Source: CAYJPV01 sp964396055 | GTDB taxonomy: Bacteria > Acidobacteriota > Vicinamibacteria > Vicinamibacterales > JAKQTR01 | NCBI GenBank assembly: GCA_964396055.1 | Contig: CAYNDV010000115.1 | Coordinates: 1 to 15,416, forward strand | Reading direction: 5' to 3' | DNA: 15,416 nt | Shown: in pieces, positions 9,348 to 15,416 of the stretch | Layout of the letters: the number at the start of each line of letters is the position of its first letter | Numbering within the stretch: the stretch's first letter is position 1 | The notes under the pieces: model-generated | Seen by the model: only the letters and a program-made list of their open reading frames with translations | Database searches by the model: none | What the model was told of the DNA's origin: nothing | Made by a program: the position numbers and the translations under genes

Positions 9348-9359
9348 GACCCCACGCCC

Positions 9360-10376
9360 CTAGCAGGTGAGTACCACCTTGCCCACGTTGGCGCGGTCCT
9401 GGAGGTAGTGGTGCGCGTCGGCCGCGCGGCCGAGCGGAAAGGCCTTGGCGACCACCGCCTTGAGGCGGCCGGCCCCGAAGTCGGTCAGCAGCGCCTCCAT
9501 CGTCGCGTGCAGGAACCGGCGCTCGGTCCAGAGATGGTTGAGGTCGAGACCGAACACGCCGCGGTTGTGGCTGATCATCTTCATCGGGTCGAAGCGCGGC
9601 GTGTTCCACAGGGCCGTCAACGCCCGCACCACGTTGCGGTGCTCGCCGCCGACCGCCTCCTGGAGGCCGTAAGCCACGAGGCGGCCCAGCGGGGCCAGCA
9701 TGCGGTAGCTGTGGCCGAGGCTCTCGCCGCCAATCGGATCGAGCACCACGTCCACGCCCCGGCCGCGCGTCAGTCCCATCACCGCAGCTTCGACGTCGCC
9801 GGACCGGTAGTCGAGCAGATGATCGACGCCGAGGCTGCGCAACGCGTTGTGCTTGCCGGGCGACGAGGTGCCGATGACGGTGGCGCGGCGCAGGCGCGCC
9901 AGTTGGAGCGCGGCCACGCCGAACCCGCCGCCCGCGTTGTGGATCAGGACGGTCTCGCCGGCCTTGAGGTTGGCCATGCGATAGAGCGCGATGGCCGCCG
10001 CGAGATAGCTCATCGGGATCGTGGCGGCTTCGTTGTGGCTGAGGTTCGCCGGCGCGCTGAAGACGAAGTCGCCGGGGACGACGACGGCGTCGGCGTACCC
10101 GCCGCCGCGGGTCAGGGCCACCACGTGACGGCCCACCTCGTGACGCGTGGGGCCGGGGCCGAGCGCGTCCACGTACCCCGAGACCTCGTATCCCGGCACG
10201 CACGGGGTTTTCGGGGCGTCCGGATAGAGACCCAGACGGGCCAGCACGTCGGCGAAATTCACGCCGGCGGCCTTCACCCTGATCCGGACCTCACCCGGCC
10301 CGGGGTCGGGTGCCGGCCGCTGCATCTCCTCGAGCACGTCCGGCGTCCCGTGCCGGGTCATCACGATCTCGCGCAC
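9360..10376 (-). CDS. VAT1-like zinc-independent medium-chain dehydrogenase/quinone oxidoreductase
   Basis: This 338-residue protein matches the usual length of the quinone oxidoreductase/VAT1 branch of medium-chain dehydrogenases. The GroES-like N-terminal half contains GVNFADVLARLGLYP (38-52) and PGYEVSGYVD (61-70), typical of the VAT1-like group. The cysteine/histidine zinc ligands of alcohol dehydrogenases are absent. The Rossmann half has the nucleotide-binding segment HNAGGGFGVAALQLA (146-160). It probably reduces a quinone or enone with NADPH in the cytoplasm; the substrate is not determinable. GTG at 10374-10376 is the first start after an in-frame TAA, and an ATG five codons inside is an alternative. 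Its upstream region carries AGGCTAG and AGAAGCA heptamers, so its promoter is uncertain. Confidence 0.92.
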   Translation of the reverse strand: MREIVMTRHGTPDVLEEMQRPAPDPGPGEVRIRVKAAGVNFADVLARLGLYPDAPKTPCVPGYEVSGYVDALGPGPTRHEVGRHVVALTRGGGYADAVVVPGDFVFSAPANLSHNEAATIPMSYLAAAIALYRMANLKAGETVLIHNAGGGFGVAALQLARLRRATVIGTSSPGKHNALRSLGVDHLLDYRSGDVEAAVMGLTRGRGVDVVLDPIGGESLGHSYRMLAPLGRLVAYGLQEAVGGEHRNVVRALTALWNTPRFDPMKMISHNRGVFGLDLNHLWTERRFLHATMEALLTDFGAGRLKAVVAKAFPLGRAADAHHYLQDRANVGKVVLTC

Positions 10377-10391
10377 GGATATACATTACAG

Positions 10392-10419
10392 AGGCTAGAG
10401 GCTGGAGGCTAGAGGCTAG
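10392..10419 (+). repeat. Tandem heptamer repeat, AGGCTAG family (4 units)
   Basis: Units AGGCTAG, AGGCTGG, AGGCTAG, AGGCTAG lie 15 bases upstream of the oxidoreductase start. They reproduce the pattern at 7854-7895, including the GG variant. Confidence 0.95.
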
Positions 10420-10442
10420 GGAAGAGACAGAAGACAGAATCA

Positions 10443-10491
10443 AGAAGCAAGAAGCAAGAAGCAAGAAGCAAGAAGCAAGAAGCAAGAAGGG
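10443..10491 (+). repeat. Tandem heptamer repeat, AGAAGCA family (6 perfect units plus one variant)
   Basis: Six perfect AGAAGCA units (10443-10484) are followed by AGAAGGG. Upstream, 10422-10442 holds three degenerate units in the same phase (AAGAGAC, AGAAGAC, AGAATCA), which suggests an older, decaying part of the array. The 218-base gap 10377-10594 therefore holds mainly repeats; no gene is visible in it. Confidence 0.95.
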
Positions 10492-10520
10492 ATCACGCTG
10501 TCGCGCTGTCTGGAACTCGG

Positions 10521-10562
10521 CCCTCGACAATGCTCGGGGCGACCCTGAGCAAGGTCGAAGGG
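10521..10562 (+). repeat. Imperfect palindromic element (42 bp)
   Basis: The arms CCTCGACAATGCTC and GAGCAAGGTCGAAGG nearly mirror each other around GGGCGACCCT, so the segment could fold as an imperfect hairpin. It lies 33 bases beyond the stop of the permease-like gene that ends at 10595. Read on the minus strand, one frame gives the peptide PFDLAQGRPEHCRGP, a string often met in spurious ORFs from metagenomes (recalled, not searched). This suggests a widespread repeat. It may act as a 3'-end structure but has no T-run. Confidence 0.6.
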
Positions 10563-10594
10563 CCGTGCCGGCCCGGGCGTCCAAGGCGGCCGGG

Positions 10595-12205
10595 TCAGCG
10601 CGTGACGAGGAACTCGGTCTGGACCTTTTTCGTGAACGTGCCGAGGCGTTCGGTTTCCACCGACAGCCATTCCGCGCCCGCGAGCCAGGCGGCGTCCAGG
10701 CCGCTGCTGGACTGCGTCGACGCCGGGGCCCCGAATGAGCACTCGTGCAGGCTCACGTCCGCCCTGATGCCTCCCAGCATCGAGACGAACCGTGGAAACA
10801 ACACGCGGCAGCGGCTGGCCTGCACGGCCTCGTGGCGGCCGGGGTGACGGAGTACCACGCGCACGAACGGGGCTGTCTCGAAAGGCCGAGCCTCGGACGG
10901 CCAGACGCTCGCCACACGGAGGCGCACCACCAGGGTCCCCTGCCTGAGCTGCGCGGATGACACCGTGGCGGCGCCGCCTTTGACCGTCAGCCGGGCCCCG
11001 GGCTCGAGCCGGACGGCTTGCGTGGGCCGGAGGCGCACGGCCACCAGCGTCAGATCTGCCGTGAGGAGCGCCCGCTGCCCCGCATAACGGTCCAGAACCG
11101 CGGCCGACAAGCCCGCCAGCTGGGCCCGCGGCGGCTGGGTCTGGCGCGTCGCGAGCTCGGGCAGCCGCGCAGAGCCCAGGACGGCGTTGGTCGCGTTCCG
11201 GTAGATGTCCGGTCCCGTGAGGGCTCCAGGCGGGAGAACCGGTTGCAGGGCCTCGCCTTCCCAGACCTCCGTGCGGTCGCGCAGCAGCAGCCGGGTACGG
11301 GTGTGGTCGGCCCACACCATCACGTCGGGCGGGTGGCCTTCGGCGGTCACCGTGGCCCTCACGTACGCCTGTTGCTCGGGCCGCCCCCGGACCAGCGCCG
11401 AGCCGTCCGTCCGCTGAACCGATCCCGGGACGAGCGCCACCGTCATGCGCGCGGGATCGAGGACGGATGGGTCAACGGCGGGCATCGGCGTCGGCGATAC
11501 CGGCCACATCCGCGTGACCACGGTGGCCGCGACGATGGCGAGGCCCGCCAGCAGGGCGGTGTGCCACTCCCGCAACCGGAGGTACTGGTACGCCACGGTC
11601 GGCGCGCCGATCGCAAACAGGATCGACAGGTAGACGGCGGGCCGATAGCCGCCCAGCGACTGCCCCACGAACGGCCACGTCTGGGTCAACGCGGGCAACA
11701 GCACCGTGTTGATCAGCATCACCATCGTGCCGCCCGCCACGCCGGCGATGACGAGGTGGGTCAGCGACGGCGTGACGGACGCCGCCAGGGCGGTCAGCAG
11801 CACCAGCGTGGCGTTCTCGACCACGACTCCCAGCACCACGGTCATGGCATCGGCGCCGGACACGCCCAGGCGCAGCCAGACGAACCAGGTGACGAGTCCC
11901 GGCGCGGCCAGGAGCACGAGCGCGAGCGTGGTCATCTTGGACGTGAGCAGCATGGCCCGCCCGATCGGGCGCGTCCGCCAGAACGCCGTCGTGCCCGTCA
12001 AGGCGTCCTGCTGGATGACGAGGCCGGTGACCAGCGCCACGAGGAGGGCTCGCAGCAGCAGGAGCGCCTCGCCGAAGCGGCGCACGTCGACGGGCAGGTC
12101 GCCCGGCATCGAGACGGCGTCGACGACGAGGAACGCCCCGAAGGCCAGCAGCGCGAGGCGCTGCGACCGCAGGTCGTGCCACACGAGGTGCGCGAGGAGT
12201 CTCAT
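10595..12205 (-). CDS. ABC-2-like membrane protein with large C-terminal soluble domain (second permease of YtrAB-like operon)
   Basis: This 536-residue protein is read from the ATG at 12203-12205, whose product begins MRLLAHLVWHDLRSQ. That matches the start of its paralogue (MRLVWHLARHDLTSL). The longer in-frame GTG start only translates the palindromic repeat and is rejected. About six or seven hydrophobic helices fill residues 15-235. The motif LTGTTAFWRTRPI (69-81) is shared with the paralogue. Residues from about 240 to the end form a soluble region, probably outside the membrane, ending GLDAAWLAGAEWLSVETERL. That end resembles the paralogue's end. With the ATPase at 13892-14800 it should form a heteromeric ABC-2-type exporter. 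The function of the soluble domain is not recognised. The ribosome binding site is weak (GAAGAA) and lies in sequence abutting a half copy of the palindromic repeat. Confidence 0.85.
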   Translation of the reverse strand: MRLLAHLVWHDLRSQRLALLAFGAFLVVDAVSMPGDLPVDVRRFGEALLLLRALLVALVTGLVIQQDALTGTTAFWRTRPIGRAMLLTSKMTTLALVLLAAPGLVTWFVWLRLGVSGADAMTVVLGVVVENATLVLLTALAASVTPSLTHLVIAGVAGGTMVMLINTVLLPALTQTWPFVGQSLGGYRPAVYLSILFAIGAPTVAYQYLRLREWHTALLAGLAIVAATVVTRMWPVSPTPMPAVDPSVLDPARMTVALVPGSVQRTDGSALVRGRPEQQAYVRATVTAEGHPPDVMVWADHTRTRLLLRDRTEVWEGEALQPVLPPGALTGPDIYRNATNAVLGSARLPELATRQTQPPRAQLAGLSAAVLDRYAGQRALLTADLTLVAVRLRPTQAVRLEPGARLTVKGGAATVSSAQLRQGTLVVRLRVASVWPSEARPFETAPFVRVVLRHPGRHEAVQASRCRVLFPRFVSMLGGIRADVSLHECSFGAPASTQSSSGLDAAWLAGAEWLSVETERLGTFTKKVQTEFLVTR

Positions 12206-12211
12206 GGTTCT

Positions 12212-12225
12212 TCGTGGCGTCCGGC
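12212..12225 (+). repeat. Half copy of the palindromic repeat
   Basis: The first 14 bases of the 26-bp element (TCGTGGCGTCCGGC) occur here 19 bases before a complete copy in the same orientation. The left half looks duplicated without the right arm. It sits six bases upstream of the start codon of the minus-strand permease. Confidence 0.85.
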
Positions 12226-12230
12226 GTCTT

Positions 12231-12256
12231 TCGTGGCGTCCGGCTTCAGCCGGACG
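12231..12256 (+). repeat. 26-bp interspersed palindromic repeat, copy 3
   Basis: A full copy, identical to those at 7900-7925 and 9322-9347, begins two bases past the stop codon of the upstream operon gene (stop at 12259-12261). It fills most of the 53-base gap before the next gene of the same operon. A hairpin here on the transcript could lower or stabilise expression of one permease relative to the other (inference). Confidence 0.92.
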
Positions 12257-12258
12257 TC

Positions 12259-13881
12259 TCACCGTTCCTGTGGCGGCGCGAGGACGTAGTCCGCCTCGCG
12301 TACGCCGCGAATCACGCGCCCCAGCGACCGGGGCTGCAGCACCACCAGTTCGGCTCCGGCCAGCCAGCCGCTGTCGATCAGGCCCGTCCGCGCGGGCTCG
12401 AACCGCAGGGCGTGACGGGCCACGACAGGCGCCCTGGGATCGCCCAGCGCGCTCCGGAACCGCTCGGTCGAGAACCGTGCCGTGACCACCGCCTGTCGCC
12501 GCTCGCGGTTCACGAGCGCGTAGTAGGTGGGGGCCGGGCTTCCGGGGTCCGGGACACGCACCTCGCGCACCTGAACCACCACGCCGTCGTCGATTGGCGC
12601 CGTGCCCTCGACCTCAATGAGGTAGCCGGGGGCTGAGGCCCGGTCTCCGGGCGCGAGCGGAACCCGCGCGAATGTCTCGTACCGGTACGCCTCGAACGTG
12701 ACGTTCATCAGCAGCGTGGCCGGCAGCGACTGCCGGGCCGTGTACACCTCCGGCGTGACTTCGAAGAACGTCGTCCGGAACCGTTCGCCGGGCGCGTCGC
12801 GCGGCGGCACGAGGTCGGGTGTGTCCAGGGCCCTGGCCATGCTCGCCCAGGGCTGCTCGGCCGCGCCCGATTCCGGCGAAGAGTCCACCCAGGGCGTGGA
12901 CTGAGTCGAGTCCCAGTTTGCGACAGTGCCGTCCGCGAAGCGCAGGCGCGACTGCACGGCCATGGGCCGGAGGATGAGCGCCCCGGCGGGGCCGTCGCCG
13001 TCGAACCGCGCGCTCTGGCTGACGTGGACCGTTGTCGTGCCTCGCGCCATGCGCGTCACCGTGCCGGTGCGGACGGTCACCCGGTCGAACACGACCGGCG
13101 GCGTCTCGAGCGAGACGGGCGCCGCAGGGACGTCGCGGCCGGCTGCCTGACGAATGACCGGGAACCGTGAGTTGACGAGGGAAACGACAATGACGCCCGC
13201 GACCAGGAGGGCGGAGCGCCGGGTCCGCAAGGTCAGGTACTGGTGGGCCGCCAGCACGAGCGCCAGGACAGCCGCAGCCACCATCGAGAACGTCATCGTC
13301 CAGTCGCCCTGGCGCATCACCAGGCCGAACGGCGGCGGCTGATAGGGGACCATGGCCATCGCCCCACGTCCCAGCCCGTACGCCGCGGCGATGGCGAGGG
13401 CTGCCACGACGCTCTGCGCGAGGTTCCGCGTGAGCGCGGCCAGCAGCAGCGCCATCATCGCGAACACCAGTTGTTCGGCGGCGATCCGGGCCGCGCCGGC
13501 GGCCGCGTGCGGAATCCCGAACCCGAGCAACCCGAAGGTGCCCAGGCTCCAGACGAAAGGCACGTACACTGTGACCACGCCCAGCGACAGGAGGACGGCG
13601 GCGAACAGATCCGCCCGCTGGATCGGCCGCGTGAGCCAGAAGGCCGTCGTGCCCGCCACCGGGTGCCGCAGGACGAGGGCCGACACGAACACGACGGTGA
13701 GCGCGAGGCGCATGACCCAGGCCGCGATATCGAGGCTCATCGGCGGCCCGGCCAGCCCGTCCGGAACCGGCGGCCCCATCCAGAGCACCAGCGTCTGCAC
13801 GAGCAGCACGCCGGCCCACGCCCACGCGAACGGGCGCAGCGACGTGAGATCGTGCCGGGCGAGGTGCCACACCAGTCGCAT
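12259..13881 (-). CDS. ABC-2-like membrane protein with large C-terminal soluble domain (first permease of YtrAB-like operon)
   Basis: This 540-residue protein starts at an ATG with AGGGG a few bases upstream, only ten bases after the ATPase stop. Helices are visible at about 20-36, 52-71, 93-117, 130-150, 156-176, 197-214 and 223-237. The motif HPVAGTTAFWLTRPI (73-87) is shared with the next gene. From about residue 245 the protein is soluble, with no further helix. It ends with IDSGWLAGAELVVLQPRSLG, comparable to the end of its paralogue. The two genes therefore arose by duplication and probably make the two membrane halves of one transporter. Most ABC-2 membrane subunits lack such a roughly 290-residue C-terminal domain. 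Its role is unknown; it could bind a substrate or envelope component outside the cytoplasm (inference). Confidence 0.87.
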   Translation of the reverse strand: MRLVWHLARHDLTSLRPFAWAWAGVLLVQTLVLWMGPPVPDGLAGPPMSLDIAAWVMRLALTVVFVSALVLRHPVAGTTAFWLTRPIQRADLFAAVLLSLGVVTVYVPFVWSLGTFGLLGFGIPHAAAGAARIAAEQLVFAMMALLLAALTRNLAQSVVAALAIAAAYGLGRGAMAMVPYQPPPFGLVMRQGDWTMTFSMVAAAVLALVLAAHQYLTLRTRRSALLVAGVIVVSLVNSRFPVIRQAAGRDVPAAPVSLETPPVVFDRVTVRTGTVTRMARGTTTVHVSQSARFDGDGPAGALILRPMAVQSRLRFADGTVANWDSTQSTPWVDSSPESGAAEQPWASMARALDTPDLVPPRDAPGERFRTTFFEVTPEVYTARQSLPATLLMNVTFEAYRYETFARVPLAPGDRASAPGYLIEVEGTAPIDDGVVVQVREVRVPDPGSPAPTYYALVNRERRQAVVTARFSTERFRSALGDPRAPVVARHALRFEPARTGLIDSGWLAGAELVVLQPRSLGRVIRGVREADYVLAPPQER

Positions 13882-13891
13882 GCCGGGGCCC

Positions 13892-14800
13892 CTATTCGGT
13901 CACCCGGTAGACCCGGGCCAGCGCGATGAAGATCTGCCGCAGCGGCAGCGGCGTCACCTGGATGTCGCGGGCCTCGGGCAGCGTGGCGCGCACGAGTGCC
14001 GGGGTGTCCTCGTCCGAGAAGGCGCTGTCCACGAACCGCACGACGGGGCCCGCCGTCACGGGCAGCAGCCAGGCGGGCGGCAGCGAGGCCGGCAGCACGA
14101 CGTCGCGACCGCAGGCGACTTCGACCTGCCGGAACCGCGCCAGCATCGACGGGACCGGTTCGGCCAGTTCGAGGCGGCCGTGGTTGATGATGCCGATCCA
14201 GTCGGCCAGCCGTTCCACCTCGTCGATGTCGTGGGACGAGACGAAGACCGTCCACGGCCGCTCGCCGCCGGCGACCTCGAGGATGCCCTGGGCGAATTCC
14301 TCGCGCACCAGCGCGTCCAGGCCGGCAAACGGCTCGTCCATCACCAGCAGCTCCGGGCGGTAGGCGAGCGACACGAGCAGGGCGGCCTTCATCCGCATCC
14401 CGCGCGAGCACGCCTTCAGCCTGCGGTCGAGGCCGAGGTCGAGCTGCTTCGCGAGGTCCCGCGCGTACGCCGCGTCCCAGGTGGGATAGAAGGGCGCGCA
14501 GTAGTCCATCAGTCCCTGCACGGTCAGCCAGTCGGGCAGTTCCTGGTTCTCGGACACGTAGCCGATGCGGGCCAGGAGGGCCGGGTTCATGCGCCGGGTG
14601 TCCACGCCGAGCACGCGGGCCGAGCCGCGGGTGGGCTCGAGCAGGTTCATCAGCACCTTGATGGTCGTGGTCTTGCCAGCCCCGTTGGGCCCCACCAGCG
14701 CGAACACGCTTCGGGCCGGCACCTGCATCGTGAGGTCGTGCACGGCCTCGGTGCGTCCGAACGATCGCGACAGGTGCTCGATTTCGATGGCGAACGACAT
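13892..14800 (-). CDS. ABC transporter ATP-binding protein (YtrB/BcrA-like)
   Basis: This 302-residue ATPase has a GGAGG ribosome binding site (14805-14809) four bases before its ATG. It has Walker A GPNGAGKT (37-44), a Q-loop region YVSENQELP (81-89), a signature CSRGM (131-135) in place of LSGGQ, Walker B LLVMDEP (151-157), D-loop AGLD (159-162) and switch His H190. All catalytic residues are present. The variant signature and the ENQELP Q-loop are typical of the YtrB/BcrA group of ABC-2 exporters, as known for that family. About 90 residues after the nucleotide domain form a C-terminal extension. The gene lies 12 bases after the GntR-like gene and 10 bases before the first permease, which makes a tight operon. 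It likely powers the two membrane proteins that follow. Its hydrolysis could equally serve the orphan + strand permeases, but the FtsX type normally uses a different (LolD/MacB-type) ATPase. Confidence 0.95.
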   Translation of the reverse strand: MSFAIEIEHLSRSFGRTEAVHDLTMQVPARSVFALVGPNGAGKTTTIKVLMNLLEPTRGSARVLGVDTRRMNPALLARIGYVSENQELPDWLTVQGLMDYCAPFYPTWDAAYARDLAKQLDLGLDRRLKACSRGMRMKAALLVSLAYRPELLVMDEPFAGLDALVREEFAQGILEVAGGERPWTVFVSSHDIDEVERLADWIGIINHGRLELAEPVPSMLARFRQVEVACGRDVVLPASLPPAWLLPVTAGPVVRFVDSAFSDEDTPALVRATLPEARDIQVTPLPLRQIFIALARVYRVTE

Positions 14801-14812
14801 GGCGCCTCCGCG

Positions 14813-15202
14813 TTACCGCGTGCCCCGGTCGAGCCGGGCCCAGTGCTCGACGACGGCGTCGACGACATCCTGGACGTCGAGGTCGAGGTGACGGGCCTCG
14901 ACGACGAGGCGTTCGACGTCTTCCCGCAGCAGTGCCCGCCGGTCGCGGGCGTCGGCCGGCTGGCGCGAGGCCACGAAGGTGCCGATGCCCGGGCGCACCT
15001 CGAGGAGGCCGTCGCCGATGAGGGTGCCGACCACCTTGTGAGCCGTGTTCGGGTTGATGCGCAGCTCGCGGCTGAGGACGCGCACGGACGGGAACTCGTC
15101 GCCGGGCCGCATCCGCCCCGACACGATGGCCTTCTTCACGGCGAAGACGACCTGCTCGTGGACCGACAGCCCGGGGCGGAGCGAGACGGTGAAGGGCAGC
15201 AC
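14813..15202 (-). CDS. GntR-family transcriptional repressor, YtrA subfamily
   Basis: This 129-residue protein is read from a GTG at 15200-15202. The winged helix-turn-helix covers about residues 12-78, including FPSVRVLSRELRINPNTAHK (37-56) and the wing GLLEVRPGIGTFV (65-77). Only some 45 residues follow, as in the short effector-free YtrA subgroup, whose C-terminal helices serve dimerisation. The frame stays open further upstream, but a strong promoter lies within that extension (15219-15246), so the GTG is preferred. It probably has a very short leader without a Shine-Dalgarno sequence. YtrA-type proteins repress their own ABC operons and are relieved by cell-envelope stress in Firmicutes (family knowledge). 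The overlapping dyad supports autoregulation. Confidence 0.93.
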   Translation of the reverse strand: MLPFTVSLRPGLSVHEQVVFAVKKAIVSGRMRPGDEFPSVRVLSRELRINPNTAHKVVGTLIGDGLLEVRPGIGTFVASRQPADARDRRALLREDVERLVVEARHLDLDVQDVVDAVVEHWARLDRGTR

Positions 15203-15211
15203 GGGTTTGTG

Positions 15212-15232
15212 TGTACTATCTATACTAGGACA
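15212..15232. promoter_or_regulatory. Probable operator of the GntR/YtrA-like repressor
   Basis: An imperfect dyad TGTACTA-N7-TAGGACA has six of seven matching arm positions. It overlaps the -10 hexamer and lies just before the repressor gene. A bound dimer would block RNA polymerase, the usual mode of YtrA-type autoregulation. The assignment rests on position and symmetry only. Confidence 0.55.
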
Positions 15233-15246
15233 GTTGGGAGTGTCAA
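15219..15246 (-). promoter_or_regulatory. Sigma-70-type promoter of the YtrAB-like operon
   Basis: On the minus strand a perfect -35 TTGACA (15246-15241) is followed after 16 bases by TATAGA (15224-15219). The predicted start of transcription is near 15212, about ten bases before the GTG codon. This short A/T-rich patch stands out from the GC-rich surroundings, which supports a genuine promoter. Confidence 0.7.
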
Positions 15247-15249
15247 GGG

Positions 15250-15278
15250 CCGGCACGGCCGCTCCCGAGCCGGACTCC
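15250..15278 (+). repeat. 29-bp direct repeat, copy 1
   Basis: A 29-base sequence beginning CCGGCACGGCCGCTCCCGAG is repeated exactly at 15328-15356. Its left end is three bases from the TTGACA of the GntR promoter. Confidence 0.93.
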
Positions 15279-15284
15279 CGTCGT

Positions 15285-15302
15285 GCAGGGCTTTGGCCCT
15301 GC
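15285..15302 (+). repeat. Short perfect hairpin between the 29-bp repeats
   Basis: GCAGGGC and GCCCTGC form a perfect 7-bp stem with the loop TTTG. It has no T-run, so a terminator is not supported. It is part of the same repeat-rich block. Confidence 0.75.
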
Positions 15303-15327
15303 CGTGGACCCGCCGGGCACGCTCGGA

Positions 15328-15356
15328 CCGGCACGGCCGCTCCCGAGCCGGACTCC
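15328..15356 (+). repeat. 29-bp direct repeat, copy 2
   Basis: Exact copy of 15250-15278, 78 bases downstream. It is directly followed by a nested inverted repeat at 15357-15412. Confidence 0.93.
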
Positions 15357-15412
15357 GCAGGCCGGGAACCCTCCGCCCGCTCGTCGGGTTCCGGCTCTCT
15401 GAGGCGGCCTGC
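15357..15412 (+). repeat. Nested inverted repeat at the right edge
   Basis: An outer stem GCAGGCC (15357-15363) pairs with GGCCTGC (15406-15412). An inner stem GGAACCC (15365-15371) pairs with GGGTTCC (15386-15392) around a 14-base loop. The structure belongs to the gene-free right end (15203-15416), where no coding region was seen. It could be the end of an element continuing beyond the window. Confidence 0.7.
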
Positions 15413-15416
15413 TTCG

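Noticed and set aside
7978..10203. Long minus-strand open frame (about 740 codons) spanning two genes
   Set aside because: It is another frame of the amidohydrolase and oxidoreductase genes on the same strand. Both of these have clear family motifs; this frame has none.
10443..10491. CRISPR-like array
   Set aside because: The units are 7 bases long and directly adjacent with no spacers, so this is a simple tandem repeat.
12206..12262. N-terminal extension of the second permease from a GTG at 12262
   Set aside because: The extra 19 residues only translate the palindromic repeat. The ATG at 12205 aligns with the start of the paralogue.
15203..15334. N-terminal extension of the GntR-like protein
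   Set aside because: It contains the promoter and part of the repeat block. The domain is complete from the GTG at 15202.

Overview
The window looks like a chromosomal piece of a high-GC, Gram-negative-type bacterium. Long FtsX/MacB-type permeases beside an NtrC/NtrB-like pair, GC-ending codons and many intergenic repeats fit Acidobacteriota (Vicinamibacteria-like). That assignment is inference from style; no marker gene is present. A run of exactly 100 N (2463-2562) shows that this is a scaffold from a draft or metagenome assembly.

Region 1 (1-7860, + strand) is one long module. Two tandem pairs of FtsX-domain ABC permeases come first: A1/B1, with A1 cut by the window edge, and A2/B2. Within each pair the genes overlap by ATGA. 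They are followed by a sigma-54-type (NtrC-like) response regulator and a histidine kinase that overlap by GTGA. The kinase has two membrane helices with almost nothing between them, so it has no evident periplasmic sensor. This recalls the intramembrane-sensing kinases that read out FtsX-type transporters, but here the output is a sigma-54 activator. No ATPase for these permeases is visible; it may lie left of the window.

Region 2 (7941-10376, - strand) holds a VAT1-like quinone oxidoreductase/medium-chain dehydrogenase followed by a secreted amidohydrolase-fold protein. The latter keeps the fold motifs but has lost nearly all the metal ligands expected of its family.

Region 3 (10595-15202, - strand) is a YtrA/YtrB-like operon: a GntR-family repressor, an ABC ATPase, and two paralogous membrane proteins, each with a large C-terminal soluble domain. 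A good sigma-70-type promoter with an overlapping dyad lies just before the GTG start of the repressor.

The gaps between genes are filled with two kinds of repeats. The first is tandem heptamers of three sequence families (AGAAGCA, CACGCCC, AGGCTAG). The second is a 26-bp element with a near-perfect palindrome, present in three identical full copies plus a half copy. A further repeat family with hairpins fills the right end (15247-15412). No tRNA, rRNA, CRISPR array, integrase or transposase was seen. No stretch over 300 bases lacks a gene.
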